Positions 26,769-38,620 of a stretch of 64,000 bases of DNA are shown here, in pieces. A model generated the notes under the pieces. It saw only the letters and a list, made by a program, of their open reading frames with translations, made no database searches and was not told where the DNA came from. Position 1 is the first letter of the stretch, and every line of letters begins with the position of its first letter. The translations under genes and the position numbers were made by a program. Source of the DNA: Cacajao melanocephalus (Eukaryota > Chordata > Mammalia > Primates > Pitheciidae); contig CAUYLG010004905.1 of the NCBI GenBank assembly GCA_963573385.1, positions 207,501 to 271,500 on the forward strand, in the 5' to 3' direction.

Positions 26769-28167
26769 TAGTGTCCCACCTATTTAACCTTAGTGCCTTT
26801 CAATTTCTACTAATTAGATGTCCATTTTTCCACATTTGGAAGTCACTGCCGCCTCTTCCATGGCCTCTTCACTTCTTGTTCCCGCGTGAGGAGTAATTGC
26901 AATGTTCCGCCATTATGCAGGTCAGAAATAATTCATATATCCTGAGCAAGCTGCTCCCTTATTGATCATCTGAAGTGACAAATCTTGCCCCAGCTCTCTG
27001 AGATGATGTCACTGTAGTGTCTCAAAGAGAGGAGCATTCTAGAATTTAATCACTGTGGATTTACATGTTTAAATATATATATATATATATATGTTAGAGT
27101 CAGAGATATTGTCACATCAAATATAAAAAGGCATTTAATCCTATGGCTCCTTGCCCTCTGGAACACAGGCAATCTGATAAGCAACTGTTACATTAGAAAT
27201 AAATCCTCATCTTTCCAGTGAGGAAGTGGTCAGTTTCTTTGTTTATACCATGTCCTTAGTTCTTTAGACACTTGCACCACTGAATAATTTTATTCTTCTA
27301 GGACAGTTCATAGCATTAGGAGTTAATACATCTTTAAAATAGCTTTCATTATTCTGTACTATTGGTGGGTTCTAGTGTGCAGAATTATTCAATAAAGCAT
27401 AGCTTTGCATGGTAGGCACATGGAATTTTTTTCCATTGCCTTTAAAAAGGCAGGGTTTCATGAAAGTACTGCATTAATTTGCAATAAGAAATATGGAATG
27501 AGGAAATAGGAAGGGACCCTGGTGAACCCTGCTCAGTGTTACAGATTGCCTCATAAAACCTTAATCAGAGCTTCATCAACTTACTAACTTCAGATAGGTC
27601 AACTGGTACTGATAAAGTAAGACTTCCCTTTAACAAGCAAAGAGTATTTTTTTTAAGTAATAAAACTTTATATGTTTGTATTTGTCTTTCCTAAGTGAGC
27701 TCAAAGTACTTTAAAAACCTCACCCTCCTTTAAAAAAAAAGGAAGATGACCTTTTCTGAAATACTGAGGCAGAGTAAGGTTGGGCTTTGATTAAGAAAGG
27801 GAGTTTACACTATAGCTATCACTTTCAAGTTTCCTGGCTCCTGGTTCAATGGTCAAGACAGAATTTTATATTGCCATTATGACTGCAGTTTACCCTGGGA
27901 ATATGGCCAAGTATTTTCTGAAAAGAGCTTCTACATGAGACATTCTCCTACTACATACACATTGTAATTTACAAATGTCAACTAGGCTAGGGGAGATGAA
28001 ATCGCTGAGCTTCTGGGTCCTCGTAAAAACATGAACGAGTGAGTAAACCTCGCCGATTCAAACTCATTGAAATAAGGACCAGTCTGAGTTAATAAAAAAG
28101 ACTGAATTAACAGATCTTATAATTGTGTTATTACTTTAAAGTATACCTGGAGTGAAGAGCATAGAAA
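26769..28167. other. Unique AT-rich DNA with a (TA)n run, no gene seen
   Basis: A 20-base AT run occurs at 27073-27092. No repeat family or gene recognised. Confidence 0.45.
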
Positions 28168-28375
28168 ACAGCTAACAGTCATTAGACATATTTTATATTC
28201 CAAGTACTATGGTAGCAGCTCTGCCTACAATAATTTGTAGCATAAAACCTCTAGGTGATGCAGATGGTATTAACTTTATTTTACAGTTTAAGAAACAAAG
28301 AACCAGGAAAGCTAAGCAGTTTTCCCAAGGTCACACAGCTAACAAGAGATGGTGGCTAAGAAAATCTGCTTTCCA
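28168..28375 (-). repeat. MIR SINE (antisense)
   Basis: 'attttacagtttaagaaacaaagaacc', then 'cccaaggtcacacagctaacaagagatgg', is the antisense MIR core and the CTAGCTGTGTGACCTTGGG box reversed. Confidence 0.8.
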
Positions 28376-28674
28376 CTACCACATCTCACTAGATATGGTA
28401 ACACAACTAAATGTAACTAAAGCTGCCAAGACAAAATCCTGTCTTTATCTGCATTAATTTACCAACAGTAACACATTCATAACTACTTTTTGCACATAAA
28501 TGCTTAATGTAAAACTGCTTGAAATATGATTTCCTTTGGGAATGTGAAATGTACTCTTCATATATTTGGGGAAATGGGAAGGCTTGGCATGGGAGAAAAC
28601 CTGTTGACATATTTGGTGAATTTTTTGTTTCGGCCCAAGCCATGTCACAATAGAAAAATCATAATTTGTGGGCA
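28376..28674. other. Unique DNA, no gene seen
   Basis: Overlapping frames on both strands (28407-28720) are open but unrecognised, and one runs into the adjacent Alu tail. Confidence 0.35.
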
Positions 28675-28685
28675 TGATATTTTCT

Positions 28686-29027
<342 letters not shown>

Positions 29028-29169
29028 TGATATTTTCTGTTAAATCCGTTTTCTCCCATGTTTGTTTATGAATACACAGATTACATTGGTCAGCTCTCAC
29101 AATATGATTGGTGCTTGGCTTGGAGCAAACATGGTCAGAATAAGCCAAAATCCTTCATTCCTTTACTCA

Positions 29170-29310
29170 CTTATTCATTTGTTTAATTAAACATTCATCT
29201 AGTCAAAAACATCTTTATTAAGTTCCTCATAGGCACTTGTAAGCAATAGTAAACTCTCGGAACCTAAAAGCGAATGAGATGACTATTGGAGTACTCTATG
29301 AAGGGGATGG
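29170..29310 (-). repeat. Possible L2 3' end (antisense)
   Basis: 'cattcatctagtcaaaaacatctttattaag..cctcataggcact' resembles the reversed L2 terminus (CATTCATTCAACAAATATTTATTGAG..CACC). Old and weak. Confidence 0.4.
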
Positions 29311-29405
29311 GATGGGGAGGAGGGTGTGGTGGTCCATGGAAAGAAGAACCGATCTCAGTGTCATGTGGGAAGCAGAGTATGGGTGGGGTGGGGTAACATC
29401 AGGGG
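29303..29405 (+). other. G-rich patch with a G-quadruplex motif
   Basis: 29303-29324 reads GGGG, AT, GGG, AT, GGGG, AGGA, GGG: four G tracts with loops of 2, 2 and 4. A second set at 29381-29405 has three closely spaced tracts and a fourth after an 8-base loop. Confidence 0.8.
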
Positions 29406-29423
29406 ACTAAGGGAAACATGTCC

Positions 29424-29475
29424 AGAACACCTATGAGACTTTGTTTCATAGAACACCTATGAGACTGTGGGGCAG
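29424..29475 (+). repeat. 26-bp imperfect tandem duplication
   Basis: AGAACACCTATGAGACT occurs at 29424-29440 and again at 29450-29466. The two units are directly adjacent at 26 bases each, with the second half diverged. Confidence 0.85.
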
Positions 29476-30854
29476 GTGTCCAGAACTCCAGGGAGAAGTG
29501 GCATCTGAACTGTGACCAGCACACAGAGTATGCCTATAGAAACCCAAGCACAAGGAAATAGAGGATGAACTCAAGAACTAACTGGGGCTGTTTCAGTGCT
29601 CCGTGCTCACTGAGACAAAACCTGTGCGTTGTTTGTCTCCTTCAATCCAAATGTTCATTTTCTTCTCCCTTTTCAGAGAGTAGAATTAAGGGTAGCTTTT
29701 CTTACCATTTGCCTTCTTGAAACTTGACCCTGAAAAATGATATATTTGTTCTGAATAAATCCTGACTGAACACAATAACAGGTGTAATCTAATTGAGCTA
29801 GCTGTCTAATTATGAAGATTACACACAACCAACTGGCTTTTTCGTTCTATTATTGGGGGAAAAGTGAGTAGTAACTAAAATGCTTGATGTTTGGCTTATG
29901 TAGAGGATATAAATCTTTTATATTGTCCCATATATAGGCTAAAATCCAAGACGTATCCTTCTCTTTTACTTTTCACACCAACCAGCAATCCTGGCAGACT
30001 GTGTTCTATGTTCATGACTTGCTCACCACTGAATCCTCAGCAATATATTGTCAAATTATTTTTCTTAAAGTTTATCTTCAGCATGGGAAGAGCCAACCAA
30101 TTAGGGAAAACTAAAAAAGAGAGAACTAGTTAATGGAGTTGAACTAGCCTATATCATAGAAATAAAGCTGTAATTACCCAAAGGTTCTTTGACTTTATCT
30201 AAATTATGAAAAATTATTACAATGTTTAAAATTAAATTTACTTGATATGGTTAAAATCTGAAAAATTGCCAATATTATTTAAAGCAAATTGATGATAGCA
30301 GAAGATAAATTATGCATTCTTAACAGCATTTTTGAAACAGAAAGTCTCATTTTATAAATAGCAGCAAACCAAAGCAAAAACGTAACATTGTCTCTTCTTA
30401 ATTAGATGAGTGTTTTCCATTCCAGTAAAACAATATGTCTATTCCTCTGAAAAGCCATATTAGTGACATTCAACTTTTTGTTGTCATTATTCATTGGAAA
30501 TGTAAAAATAAATAAGGAAATTGATAAATAAATAAATTGCATGTCCTAGATCTTAGAAGCAGGCAAATAATTGATATGTTGATTAATGCAGATGGACATT
30601 AAATGGTCCAAACGATGAATTTACTCTTATGTCATTAATTTTTCTTTCCATAATCCTAGATTGTAATATCAAAACTGAACATGGGTTAGTTGCTGTAGAA
30701 TATATGATGAAATTATTTCTATTTCTATAGCTGACCTATAAAAATGTTGATGACATTTAAATAATAGTTCAGGGTAGATTTTTATTTACAAACACACCTA
30801 TTTGGGCATATTACAAATTATTCATCAAAACTCCTGTTTCAAATACCAAGCACT
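29476..30854. other. Unique AT-rich DNA, no gene seen
   Basis: No recognised repeat or gene. Several A/T-rich stretches occur. Confidence 0.4.
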
Positions 30855-31912
30855 CAGGTCTTGGTTTCTAATATAATTTTCTGGTAATGGGAACCAGAGC
30901 TCCTTGGAGAAATGACTGCTTCTAGGTCTGGGGTGGGGAATACATAAAATGAATCTGGAGCATCATGGTAGTGCCAGAAAGGACGAAGATGCCAAAGACA
31001 GAACACATTCCATGATGAGGAGATGCCAAGGGCCATTACAGGAGCCAACGGAAAGGGTCACCAGTGGCCAAAGCTGAAGCAATTGGAGCAACAAAGTAAA
31101 GTAGTAAAATAAAGTACCATTGGATTGTAATCCGAATAATAAAAGTAACAAGCCACAAGTACTGATAGAAGCAAATAACCGAATGAATAAATAATAAATA
31201 AATGGGTGAGAAATGACCAACCCTGGTGGTAAAAAATTCTAAATGATTGATGTAGATGCTCTTCCATTACGGAGATCAAGCACATGCCCCATTCCCTAAG
31301 TGTGGCTGTGAATAGTGACTTTCTTCCAAAGAGTACAGAGCAGACAGGGAGAGGAGAAGAGCAACTCTGCAGTGGGGGAACCCAACAAACACGACGGTTA
31401 GCCAGACAATGCAAGCTGACATCAACAACATGTCATGTTGGTGGCACATACTTTTTCTATATCATGAAAAGATCACTGTACCCCTACGGTCTTCCTCCCA
31501 AACACACACACATTATCCCGCTCTAGTCATGGGGAAAACATTAGAGGAATCTCCATTGCAAGACATTCTATAAAATACCTGACCAGTGCTCCTCAGACCT
31601 GCCAACATCATCAAATACAAAGACTGAGAAACCGAGAAACCGTCACAGCCAAAAGAAGCTCAGAGGACGTGATGCCTAAATATAATGTGACACCCACCAT
31701 GGGATCCTAGGACAGAAAAGGGCCAATAAGAAATACAGAGGAAATCTGAATACTGTATGGCCTTAAATTAATAGAAATACTCTGCTACTGGCTAATTAAT
31801 TTTAACAAAATTACTATACTAATGAAGGGAAACTGAATGTGGGAATATGGGAACTATATGTGCAATAATTCTGTAAATCTAAAACTGTTCTTTTAAACGT
31901 TTGTTTAAAAAT
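30855..31912 (+). repeat. LINE-1 (L1M) 3'UTR, sense
   Basis: From about 31330 the sequence follows the long 3'UTR of old mammalian L1M elements: 'caacatgtcatgttggtggcac', 'tacggtcttcctcccaaac', 'acattctataaaatacctgaccag', 'actgagaaac..cgtcacagcc', 'gatcctaggacagaaaa', 'ctgaatactgtatggcctt', 'gtgggaatatgggaac', and the terminal 'ctgtaaatctaaaactgttct'. The left part (30855-31330) is a weaker continuation. Confidence 0.75.
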
Positions 31913-31972
31913 TTTCTGTTTGAGAATGCTTGTAAGTGAGAAGTCCATTTAAGTATATATATTGAAAGTTCA

Positions 31973-32239
31973 GGCTGGGCATGGTGGCTCATACCTGTAA
32001 TCCCAACATTTTGGGAGGCAGAGGCTGGAGGACTGCTTAGGGGTTTGAGACTAGCCTGGGCAATATAATGAGAACCTGTCTTTACAAAAAATTTAAAAAA
32101 TATAGCCAGGTATGGTGGCATGCACCTGTATTCCTGGGTATGTGGGAGGACTGCTTGAGCCTGGGAAAGTTGAGACTGAACTGAGCCATGATCACTGCTA
32201 CTGCACTCCAGCCTGGGTGACAGCGAAATCGTATCTCTA
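31973..32239 (+). mobile_element. AluJ SINE, main part
   Basis: Starts GGCTGGGCATGGTGGCTC. Diagnostic older features include CCTGGGCAATATAATGAGA and CTTGAGCCTGGGAAAG. It runs to the GACAGCGAAATCGTATCTCTA end of the right monomer, where it is interrupted. Its A tail reappears after the insertion at 32425-32431. Confidence 0.95.
32225..32239. repeat. Target-site duplication, left copy
   Basis: GAAATCGTATCTCTA here pairs with GAGATCCTATCTCTA at 32410-32424: 15 bases, 13 identical. The copies bracket a 170-base insertion. Confidence 0.85.
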
Positions 32240-32409
32240 TTTTTTGTTCGTTTGTTTGTAGAAAGTGATTTATTTAGGCAGAGAGAGAAAAAGGAGAAGA
32301 AGAAAACTTCCACGAAGAGCATGTGGAAGTGGGACCCCAGAGGGGAAAGCCAGGAGGGGAAAGAGAGCTCCCACTATGTGGGAGGGGATTCCAGAGAGCT
32401 GGAAATCCT
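32240..32409 (-). mobile_element. Unidentified 170-bp retroposed sequence inside the AluJ tail
   Basis: On the minus strand this reads as a short 5'-truncated RNA copy. It starts CTGGAATCCCCTCCC-like, passes through a CT-rich stretch, carries AATAAA (complement of 32269-32274), and ends about 14 bases later in an A-rich tail that appears as the T-rich left edge at 32240-32258. The 15-bp target-site duplication, A tail and poly(A) signal are the marks of L1-driven retroposition. The parent transcript was not recognised. The pyrimidine-rich stretch ahead of AATAAA resembles the end of an LTR transcript, but that is inference. Part of the 147-codon minus-strand frame at 31879-32322 crosses it. 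Confidence 0.7.
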
Positions 32410-32424
32410 GAGATCCTATCTCTA

Positions 32425-32431
32425 AAAAAAC
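32425..32431 (+). mobile_element. AluJ tail, displaced remainder
   Basis: The A7 after the right duplication completes the 'tctctaaaaaaa' end expected for the AluJ at 31973-32239. Confidence 0.75.
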
Positions 32432-33024
32432 TTAAAAGTTCAAAATCTAGAACAATTGAGCAGCTACTCCAAATTCACTCAACACTCAAGAAACTTGTTC
32501 TTGAGTTTCTGTTTCCTTCTGATTGATTTAGAGGAGTCATAGAATTCTCTCTGTTTGTGTATGGTTTGGCAATTCCTACCCGTCTGTTAAGAACACTTCA
32601 CAGTAATAATCCCACTGCATCCTTCAGCAGAGAAGTTGCTACAACGCATGAGAGAAAGAACAAATTGTAAGATGTCAAGGATGACCCTCCCACAACTGGC
32701 CTTTTCATGGTATCCTTAACTACGCTCTTTCCAGAAACCTCACTGATAACTCTAGGGATGTGTCATCAGAACACAGCTTCTCCAGAACACTCAGAACCTC
32801 AGCTTCTTCAGCCACGCAACATAGTTCCTTGAAGGATTTCTTTTGCTGACGATAATTTTACTCCAAGAAAGAATTTAGGCCTCCAGTTCTGGGTCACAGT
32901 CTACATCTGCTAATTATTCCCTATGTGCCTCAATTTCAGATGGACCATTTGTCTTCATACACAAATTGGAAGTTCGATACTTTGTGTCATAAGGTGGGTC
33001 CTCATGGAAAGATGCCACCTTTCA
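32432..33024. other. Unique DNA, no gene seen
   Basis: No recognised repeat or gene. Confidence 0.4.
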
Positions 33025-33710
33025 TGAATTTTTTCGGCAAGCATTTGCTGAGTATCTATGATACAGCAGGCATTCATCTTAAGGAAGAAGTCTTATAAAC
33101 CTCTCCCTCCTAAGAGCTTAAATTTTAGTGTGGAATGACAAATTATAATAATGTAAAGGAACAAGATAGTGTATGTTATGAAGGATGCTATGGAGGAAAT
33201 AAAGTAAAAAGTGTCCTTTGAATGGGCACTTAAAAGATGAAGATGAAATACTCAAAGAACAAGGTGAAGAGCATTTTAGGTACAGGGAAAAACATGACCC
33301 AGAAGGGGGGACTCCTTTGATCTGGAGAACAGCTAGCCAGGCAGATAATTGTCTGAGGCAAGTTTGCTGAAACAGCATCTAAATCCTGTTTGGAGGATCT
33401 CTGGCCATGGTAGAAAGTTTGGGTCTTATCCTGGAAGTGGGAAGCTGTTAAAGGTTTTGAGTAGTGGACTTGATTTCTAATTGTGAGGAAATAATGGCAA
33501 TTTTGTGAAGAATGAAGTGTAGGAGAAGCAAGGATACCTGTTAAAAAGCTATTGCAGCTGCTCTGAAAAGAGATATTGGTAGCTTAGACTAGGCAAATAG
33601 AAATGAGGATGGAGAGAACTGCATGTATTTAGAACTAACACGATTGTAGATGAATTAGATAAGGTAAATTATAGAATAAAGGATAACTTCTAGGTTTTAA
33701 GTTCATATGA
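33025..33710 (-). repeat. L2 LINE, long antisense relic
   Basis: The order of segments fits antisense L2: 'gcaagcatttgctgagtatctatga', 'ctcctaagagcttaaattttagtg', 'gtatgttatgaaggatgctatggagg', 'aggtacagggaaaaacatga', 'gaagctgttaaaggttttgag..gtggacttgat', 'aaaaagctattgcagctgc', 'ttctaggttttaag'. It resembles the one at 21225-22090. Confidence 0.65.
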
Positions 33711-34377
33711 AAACATTTAGATTAACTGGCTTTGCCTAGATTTAATGACTTAATCCAATAACCGCAGAAGAATTACTTCATTTTAAGAGCGCATTCAAGG
33801 ACTCCAGCCTTTCATCTCCAACTAAAAGTATATTCTCTTTTCATAGCCAGTTTCAAGCATCTCTGCATGTTAGAGTTAGACAATACAAAACTCTGGGTTT
33901 TGTATTGTCCATGATCCAAAAACCCAGAGTCCTTTCCCAGTCATTGAAGTCCATCAAGGGTTCCACCATCCCCTACATTACCTACCCATCATATTGGATC
34001 ATCCTCAGACCATATATGCAGCCTAGTTCATCTCCTCCTCTGTCTATTCCAGCCAACTCTCAACTACACTCAAATCTATTTGAACAATGATGAATGCAAA
34101 CTTCAGCAAATCTACTATCAAATTTGAACAAGGCAGTCACAAAATTTAATATATCTGGAAAGTCACAACCCCTAAATTTTTTTTCCCAGATTCTGTCTCA
34201 TAAAATGTATTCCCACTCTTTCTTCTTTCTCTCCACATTTTGTCCAGAAATTCCTTAGATCATGTGTACTCAAAGCTGGGCCTTCATCCAGCTTGAGATT
34301 GGGGCTCTTTGGTCACCAGAATTACAGAGCTTTCTGGATAGGTCTGGAGCTCTTAGAATACACAAAGGATAAAATGT
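33711..34377. other. Unique DNA with overlapping hairpins, no gene seen
   Basis: Contains the inverted repeats at 33879-33929 described separately. No repeat family recognised. Confidence 0.45.
33879..33929. repeat. Two overlapping, mutually exclusive hairpins
   Basis: Hairpin 1: GACAATACAAAA (33879-33890) and its exact reverse complement at 33898-33909, loop of 7. Hairpin 2: CTCTGGGTTTT (33891-33901) and its exact reverse complement at 33919-33929, loop of 17. The loop of the first is the start of the arm of the second. Confidence 0.9.
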
Positions 34378-34391
34378 AAGGGAAAGGGAGT

Positions 34392-34457
34392 GGAAGAGAA
34401 GGAGGAGAAGGAGGAGGAGGAGGAAGAGGAGGAGGAGAGGGAAGAGGAGGAGGAGGA
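34392..34457 (+). repeat. Pure purine (GGA)n-like tract
   Basis: 66 uninterrupted purines made mainly of GGA and GAA triplets. The minus strand encodes a leucine-rich low-complexity frame, which is an artefact of the repeat. Confidence 0.95.
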
Positions 34458-37400
34458 CAAGATACAGAAGTATGTGGCACATGAATAAAAAGACCTTAAG
34501 CTATGGATTTAAGAATTGTCTGAGCAACATTTTATTCATGGTACTATCAAAGGAGTTAATTCTTCAGTCCAAAGCTCTGAATTGATGTCTGAAGGCTTTT
34601 TTTTCCATGTGATGACCAACTCTTTCAGCTCACCTTGCACTGTGCTTTTCTGACTTTGACAACATTTATCCACAACCTTCCTTTTCCCAGCTAAATTCTA
34701 CTGCCAGCCACCTGCTGGCCTACTGCCAGATCTTATAAATCCAACACATAGGTGAGTATCAATTATAAAACAGGCCCTGGCACCTCAATTCTTCAACCTG
34801 GCTCCCTGGAGAAATTATTTTGTAAGGTGGTTTTTAGTGTTTCCTATTAAGCTGATGAAGCCAAGGGCCAATGCTAGCCACATTTTGATGATTATAACTA
34901 CAAATGTTCTCTCTTAACTAAAGTCATATCAACAAACAGATGAGCAACACAATACTTTAAAATACTTCCAGTAATTATATATTATTTGAATTATAAAGAA
35001 AAATATGATTTTATCTTCCTGAATTCAAATTTCAGGGTGTCGTGAAGCCCATCAGTCCATTCGCTGAACTGAATATTGACATAGTTTTTAAACATGTGGT
35101 GAGAACAGAAATGAAGAAAGGGAATAATCAATTAGATGATTTAATTTTTAAAAATAGATTGAGAAGATTAGTTCGTTATTGCCTTTCGTTCTAATTCCGT
35201 TACACCAGAATGCCAGATAATACTTCAAGAATTGACTGCAAATAATCAATTGTAGCAAGTAATTTCTGAATATCATATCAAGGTAAATATGATATAGGAT
35301 ATCTATTCTATCATAATAAATTTCTAACTATATATAAACTCTTGCAAGAGTGTTTCATATTTTGTCTTTTAAAAATAAATTAATTGCTGATCCATAACTA
35401 GTTAAGCTAAAATGAAAACCTGGCTTTTACTTAATATTTTAAAATATGGTCTTTTGCATTCAAATACTTGAAAGTGACTTTTTTCCTTCAGGATTAAAAA
35501 AAAAACTATAACTCGTATGTAACCAAGTCTCAATTACCCACATTTGAAAAACTCACATTGGCAATTCTTCATAGAAGCATTTAATTCCAGTCTTACCTAC
35601 CCCTGCCGCCCACTTCTGGGTTGCTTCCTGCTGTTGTCAGTTGGCATGTATTCAAGGAATGCAAACATATTTTAATATTAGTTCTAGCAATGCATTAGCA
35701 GGAAGATAAACCTCCCAGGGAAAATTCACCGAATGTATTCTGAAGTCAAATATAAAGTGATTTTGGATTATCGGTACCACCATAGGCTTCCATTCAGACA
35801 GATAATTGAGAATTGAGTATACTACTGTGTTCATCAACTATGGACCACATGAAGTCCATGAGAAAAAATGATTTCTAAAACATAAATTAAAATAAGGAAG
35901 CCAGATGGTGCTGTGAAAACAGTGGGTCTTCATAAAGAGGGAACTGGAGCTGACAAATGTTTTTACTTTTTCTTTCTACATGAGAATATGAAGTTTTAAA
36001 TGATATGCAGCTAGAAGCAGATGAAATTATAGCTCTCAGACACTTTATAATTCTGAAACAGATATGTGATTGATTGCAAGGTGGCATCACTGCTGGCAGT
36101 TTTTGTCGGCACATTTTGATGATACAGTTTCTTAGGTGAACTTCAAATACATCGGTGACACACACTACGTTTCAGACACATTGAGTGATTTTGAAGCTAA
36201 TAATTTATGAGAGCTTTTGGAGCAAGTTATTAGGTTTGAGTCAAGAGAGATTTATTTTATTTAATCCTGGGTTCCTTGCTGTGTGTTCTGTTTATCTCAT
36301 TTTATTTTGCTAGTAAACAAATATGTAAAACTTTAATGTGGAAGCTTCCCCTTTGTAACAGTGCCTCTGTCTAACAAGGTTTCCCATTTGAAACACTTTT
36401 ACTAGTTCCTGGTTGGTAGCCATTTTGTTTCTTGAGAAAGAGGACAGATAAAACAAGGCATCTTAAGTTGGGATTCCATCAGGGAGTGACTAAATGAAAA
36501 ATGAAAAAATATTTGTTTTTAATTAGGAGATTAAAGGATCACCCACCCCATAATGTATTAATCCCATGTATTTTTATTTTAAGTTAAGAATAATAGTAGA
36601 TTTTAGAAAATGAGGTACTATTCTGAGGCTTTTAGAGGCTTTAAGTGACAACTCAAGAGGAAATTGAAATGTATTATGAGACAAGGTCTAAATTCAATTT
36701 TTAAAAGAGTCTTTTGGGTTATGGTTTATTTGCAGAACCTGCTGAACGCTGCATATATCAAATTTGTTTAAAATTAAAGAAATGTTTAATTATTTGTACA
36801 TTACAGCAGAATAACAATGGAAAGAAATTCAGCATGTGTGCATCTGTTTTACGCAATAGTCCTAGATTATTTCTACTTGTATTTTCTTAATGACATACTT
36901 TGATTTGGAGAAAGAAGTGTATGTTTTCATGTGTCTACAGCCATTCTTTTTGCATAAAGAAGCTCCACTGAGAAGCACGGTTCTTCTGCAGAAAAAGTGC
37001 ACGTATATGCAAGGAGTAAATATGATGATAGGACAGTTCTGTTTACCATGTCTTGAAAACACACACAGGAAGCCTTCACACATGGCCTGTGATTGCCAGG
37101 GTTTGCCTCTCTGACATATTCTCTCTGGTGACCACTGCAAAGGCCTTGTGTTCTTATGCATTGAGTGCAAATCTATTTATTTAGACCATGATAGTGTGCA
37201 TGTGAGTGGCCTCTGGAGGCCTGTTTCAGGCCAGCTCATACTTCTCCCTTCATATAGCTGTTGCAGCTTTTTTTTCCTTCTTGTGCCTTTGATTAGTCCA
37301 AATGTATTATATTGCCTAAGAAACTTGTGCTCACTGTACAGTTACACAACCATCATTAAAACTTAGCAGCCTGTGATTAATTTACCATTAAACTCATTTT

Positions 37401-37929
37401 TTTGTCACATTGATTATTTTAGTAAAAAGCTATTCTGCCGAAATGGCACCTGAGACGTGTAGATCTTTCTAAACTGAGGTTAGATGCTACACAGTTGTTG
37501 TTTTTCCCCATGTTTCCAATCTGCCTTCTAGTAGGACTTCTTTTTTGTTGAGTTTTTTGTTTTTGTTTGTTTGTTTTGTGTTTTGGGGGAAGGAATGCCT
37601 ATTCCTGCAGCTGTTGTTACCTCACATTGCGTTTTTCTTAAATATTCTTTGAACCATCCAGATTCAAAACATTAATCATCTATCAGTAAGCCCTGCCCAT
37701 GTGCACACATAGCCCTACACACATTTTTTAGCACTTTATTCTTAAATGTAAAGAGATAGTTGAGAATTCTAAAGCATTAGAGAAAAGGCTCTTCATGTGA
37801 AAGGCAGAAAAGCAGAACAAAATAAGGAAGTAAAATAAAATCAGAGAAAAGAGAAAAAGTACCGAGAAAAATAAAAATCAAAGTAACTATAATTAATATC
37901 TTCAGAAACATAAAATATGACATTTTATA
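34458..37929. other. Repeat-poor unique block, no gene seen
   Basis: About 3.5 kb with no Alu, L1 or LTR that I can name; a weak MIR-like stretch may lie near 36600-36680. Short frames on both strands (36862-37170) lack recognisable features. Confidence 0.45.
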
Positions 37930-38620
37930 TGGAAAGAAAGAAATGACTCATACAAATATCAAAAGTTTTAAAAATAATAGTAGGTTTGGAAGATGAAGAA
38001 ATCTCACAGAAAAAAATGATCGGTGATAATCTATGCTATTTAGAGGATCCATCCAAAATTTGTAATATCAAACTAATAAAAAATTCCAAAAAGTTAGAAT
38101 AAGAAAATATAAAATCAAAAATTATTTTAAACCTGTAAAAAAACATGCAGGAATTAAAAAACAAGTAAAACTGTTGTGGAATTTCTGAACACCAGGAATA
38201 AAGAAATAATCCTAAAAGCGTCTAGAGAGTAAAGATCATTAATATGAAAGACAAACATGAGATTTTCCTGCTTAGTACAATAGACATTAAGAATATATAA
38301 CAATGCCTTAGTTATAGCTAACTTTATTGTTCAATTCCTTAAAATAATACCTTATAGTTAACTTTATGATTCAGTACCTTAAAATAATATTTGCTTCAAA
38401 GATATCCCCACTTTTTAACATTTCTTTTGGTTTTCATCTGATTGAGGGAAGACATGGTTTAAAATTAGCAAAGAGGAAGTCTCAGAAATATAATTTCCAT
38501 GTGGCTTCCTCGAGAAGCTTTTTGATGATTTGCCTCTCACAAGCAAAAGACTAAACCAAGAAGGAGAGATTCAACCGTAGGAGGGAGAAAGGAGCCGTCT
38601 CTGAATATTAATAAACATTT
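37930..38620 (+). repeat. HAL1 / L1M ORF1 relic (sense)
   Basis: Decayed LINE ORF1-type sequence. 'agaggatccatccaaaatttgtaa..aactaataaaa', then 'tggaatttctgaacaccaggaataaag' and 'atcctaaaagcgtctagagag', then 'cctcgagaagctttttgatga' and 'gactaaaccaagaaggagag' follow the HAL1/L1M ORF1 order. Many gaps and stops; no coding capacity remains. Confidence 0.6.
38304..38388 (+). repeat. About 42-bp imperfect tandem duplication
   Basis: Two adjacent units share 'ccttat/agtta..taactttat.gttca.t.ccttaaaataat'. They lie inside the HAL1 relic. Confidence 0.7.

Noticed and set aside
31879..32322. Longest open frame (147 codons, minus strand)
   Set aside because: It runs through the L1M end, antisense AluJ and the retroposed insert. 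The protein is the usual antisense-Alu pattern, not a gene.
34270..34482. Leucine-rich 70-codon minus-strand frame
   Set aside because: Encoded by the purine repeat; low complexity only.
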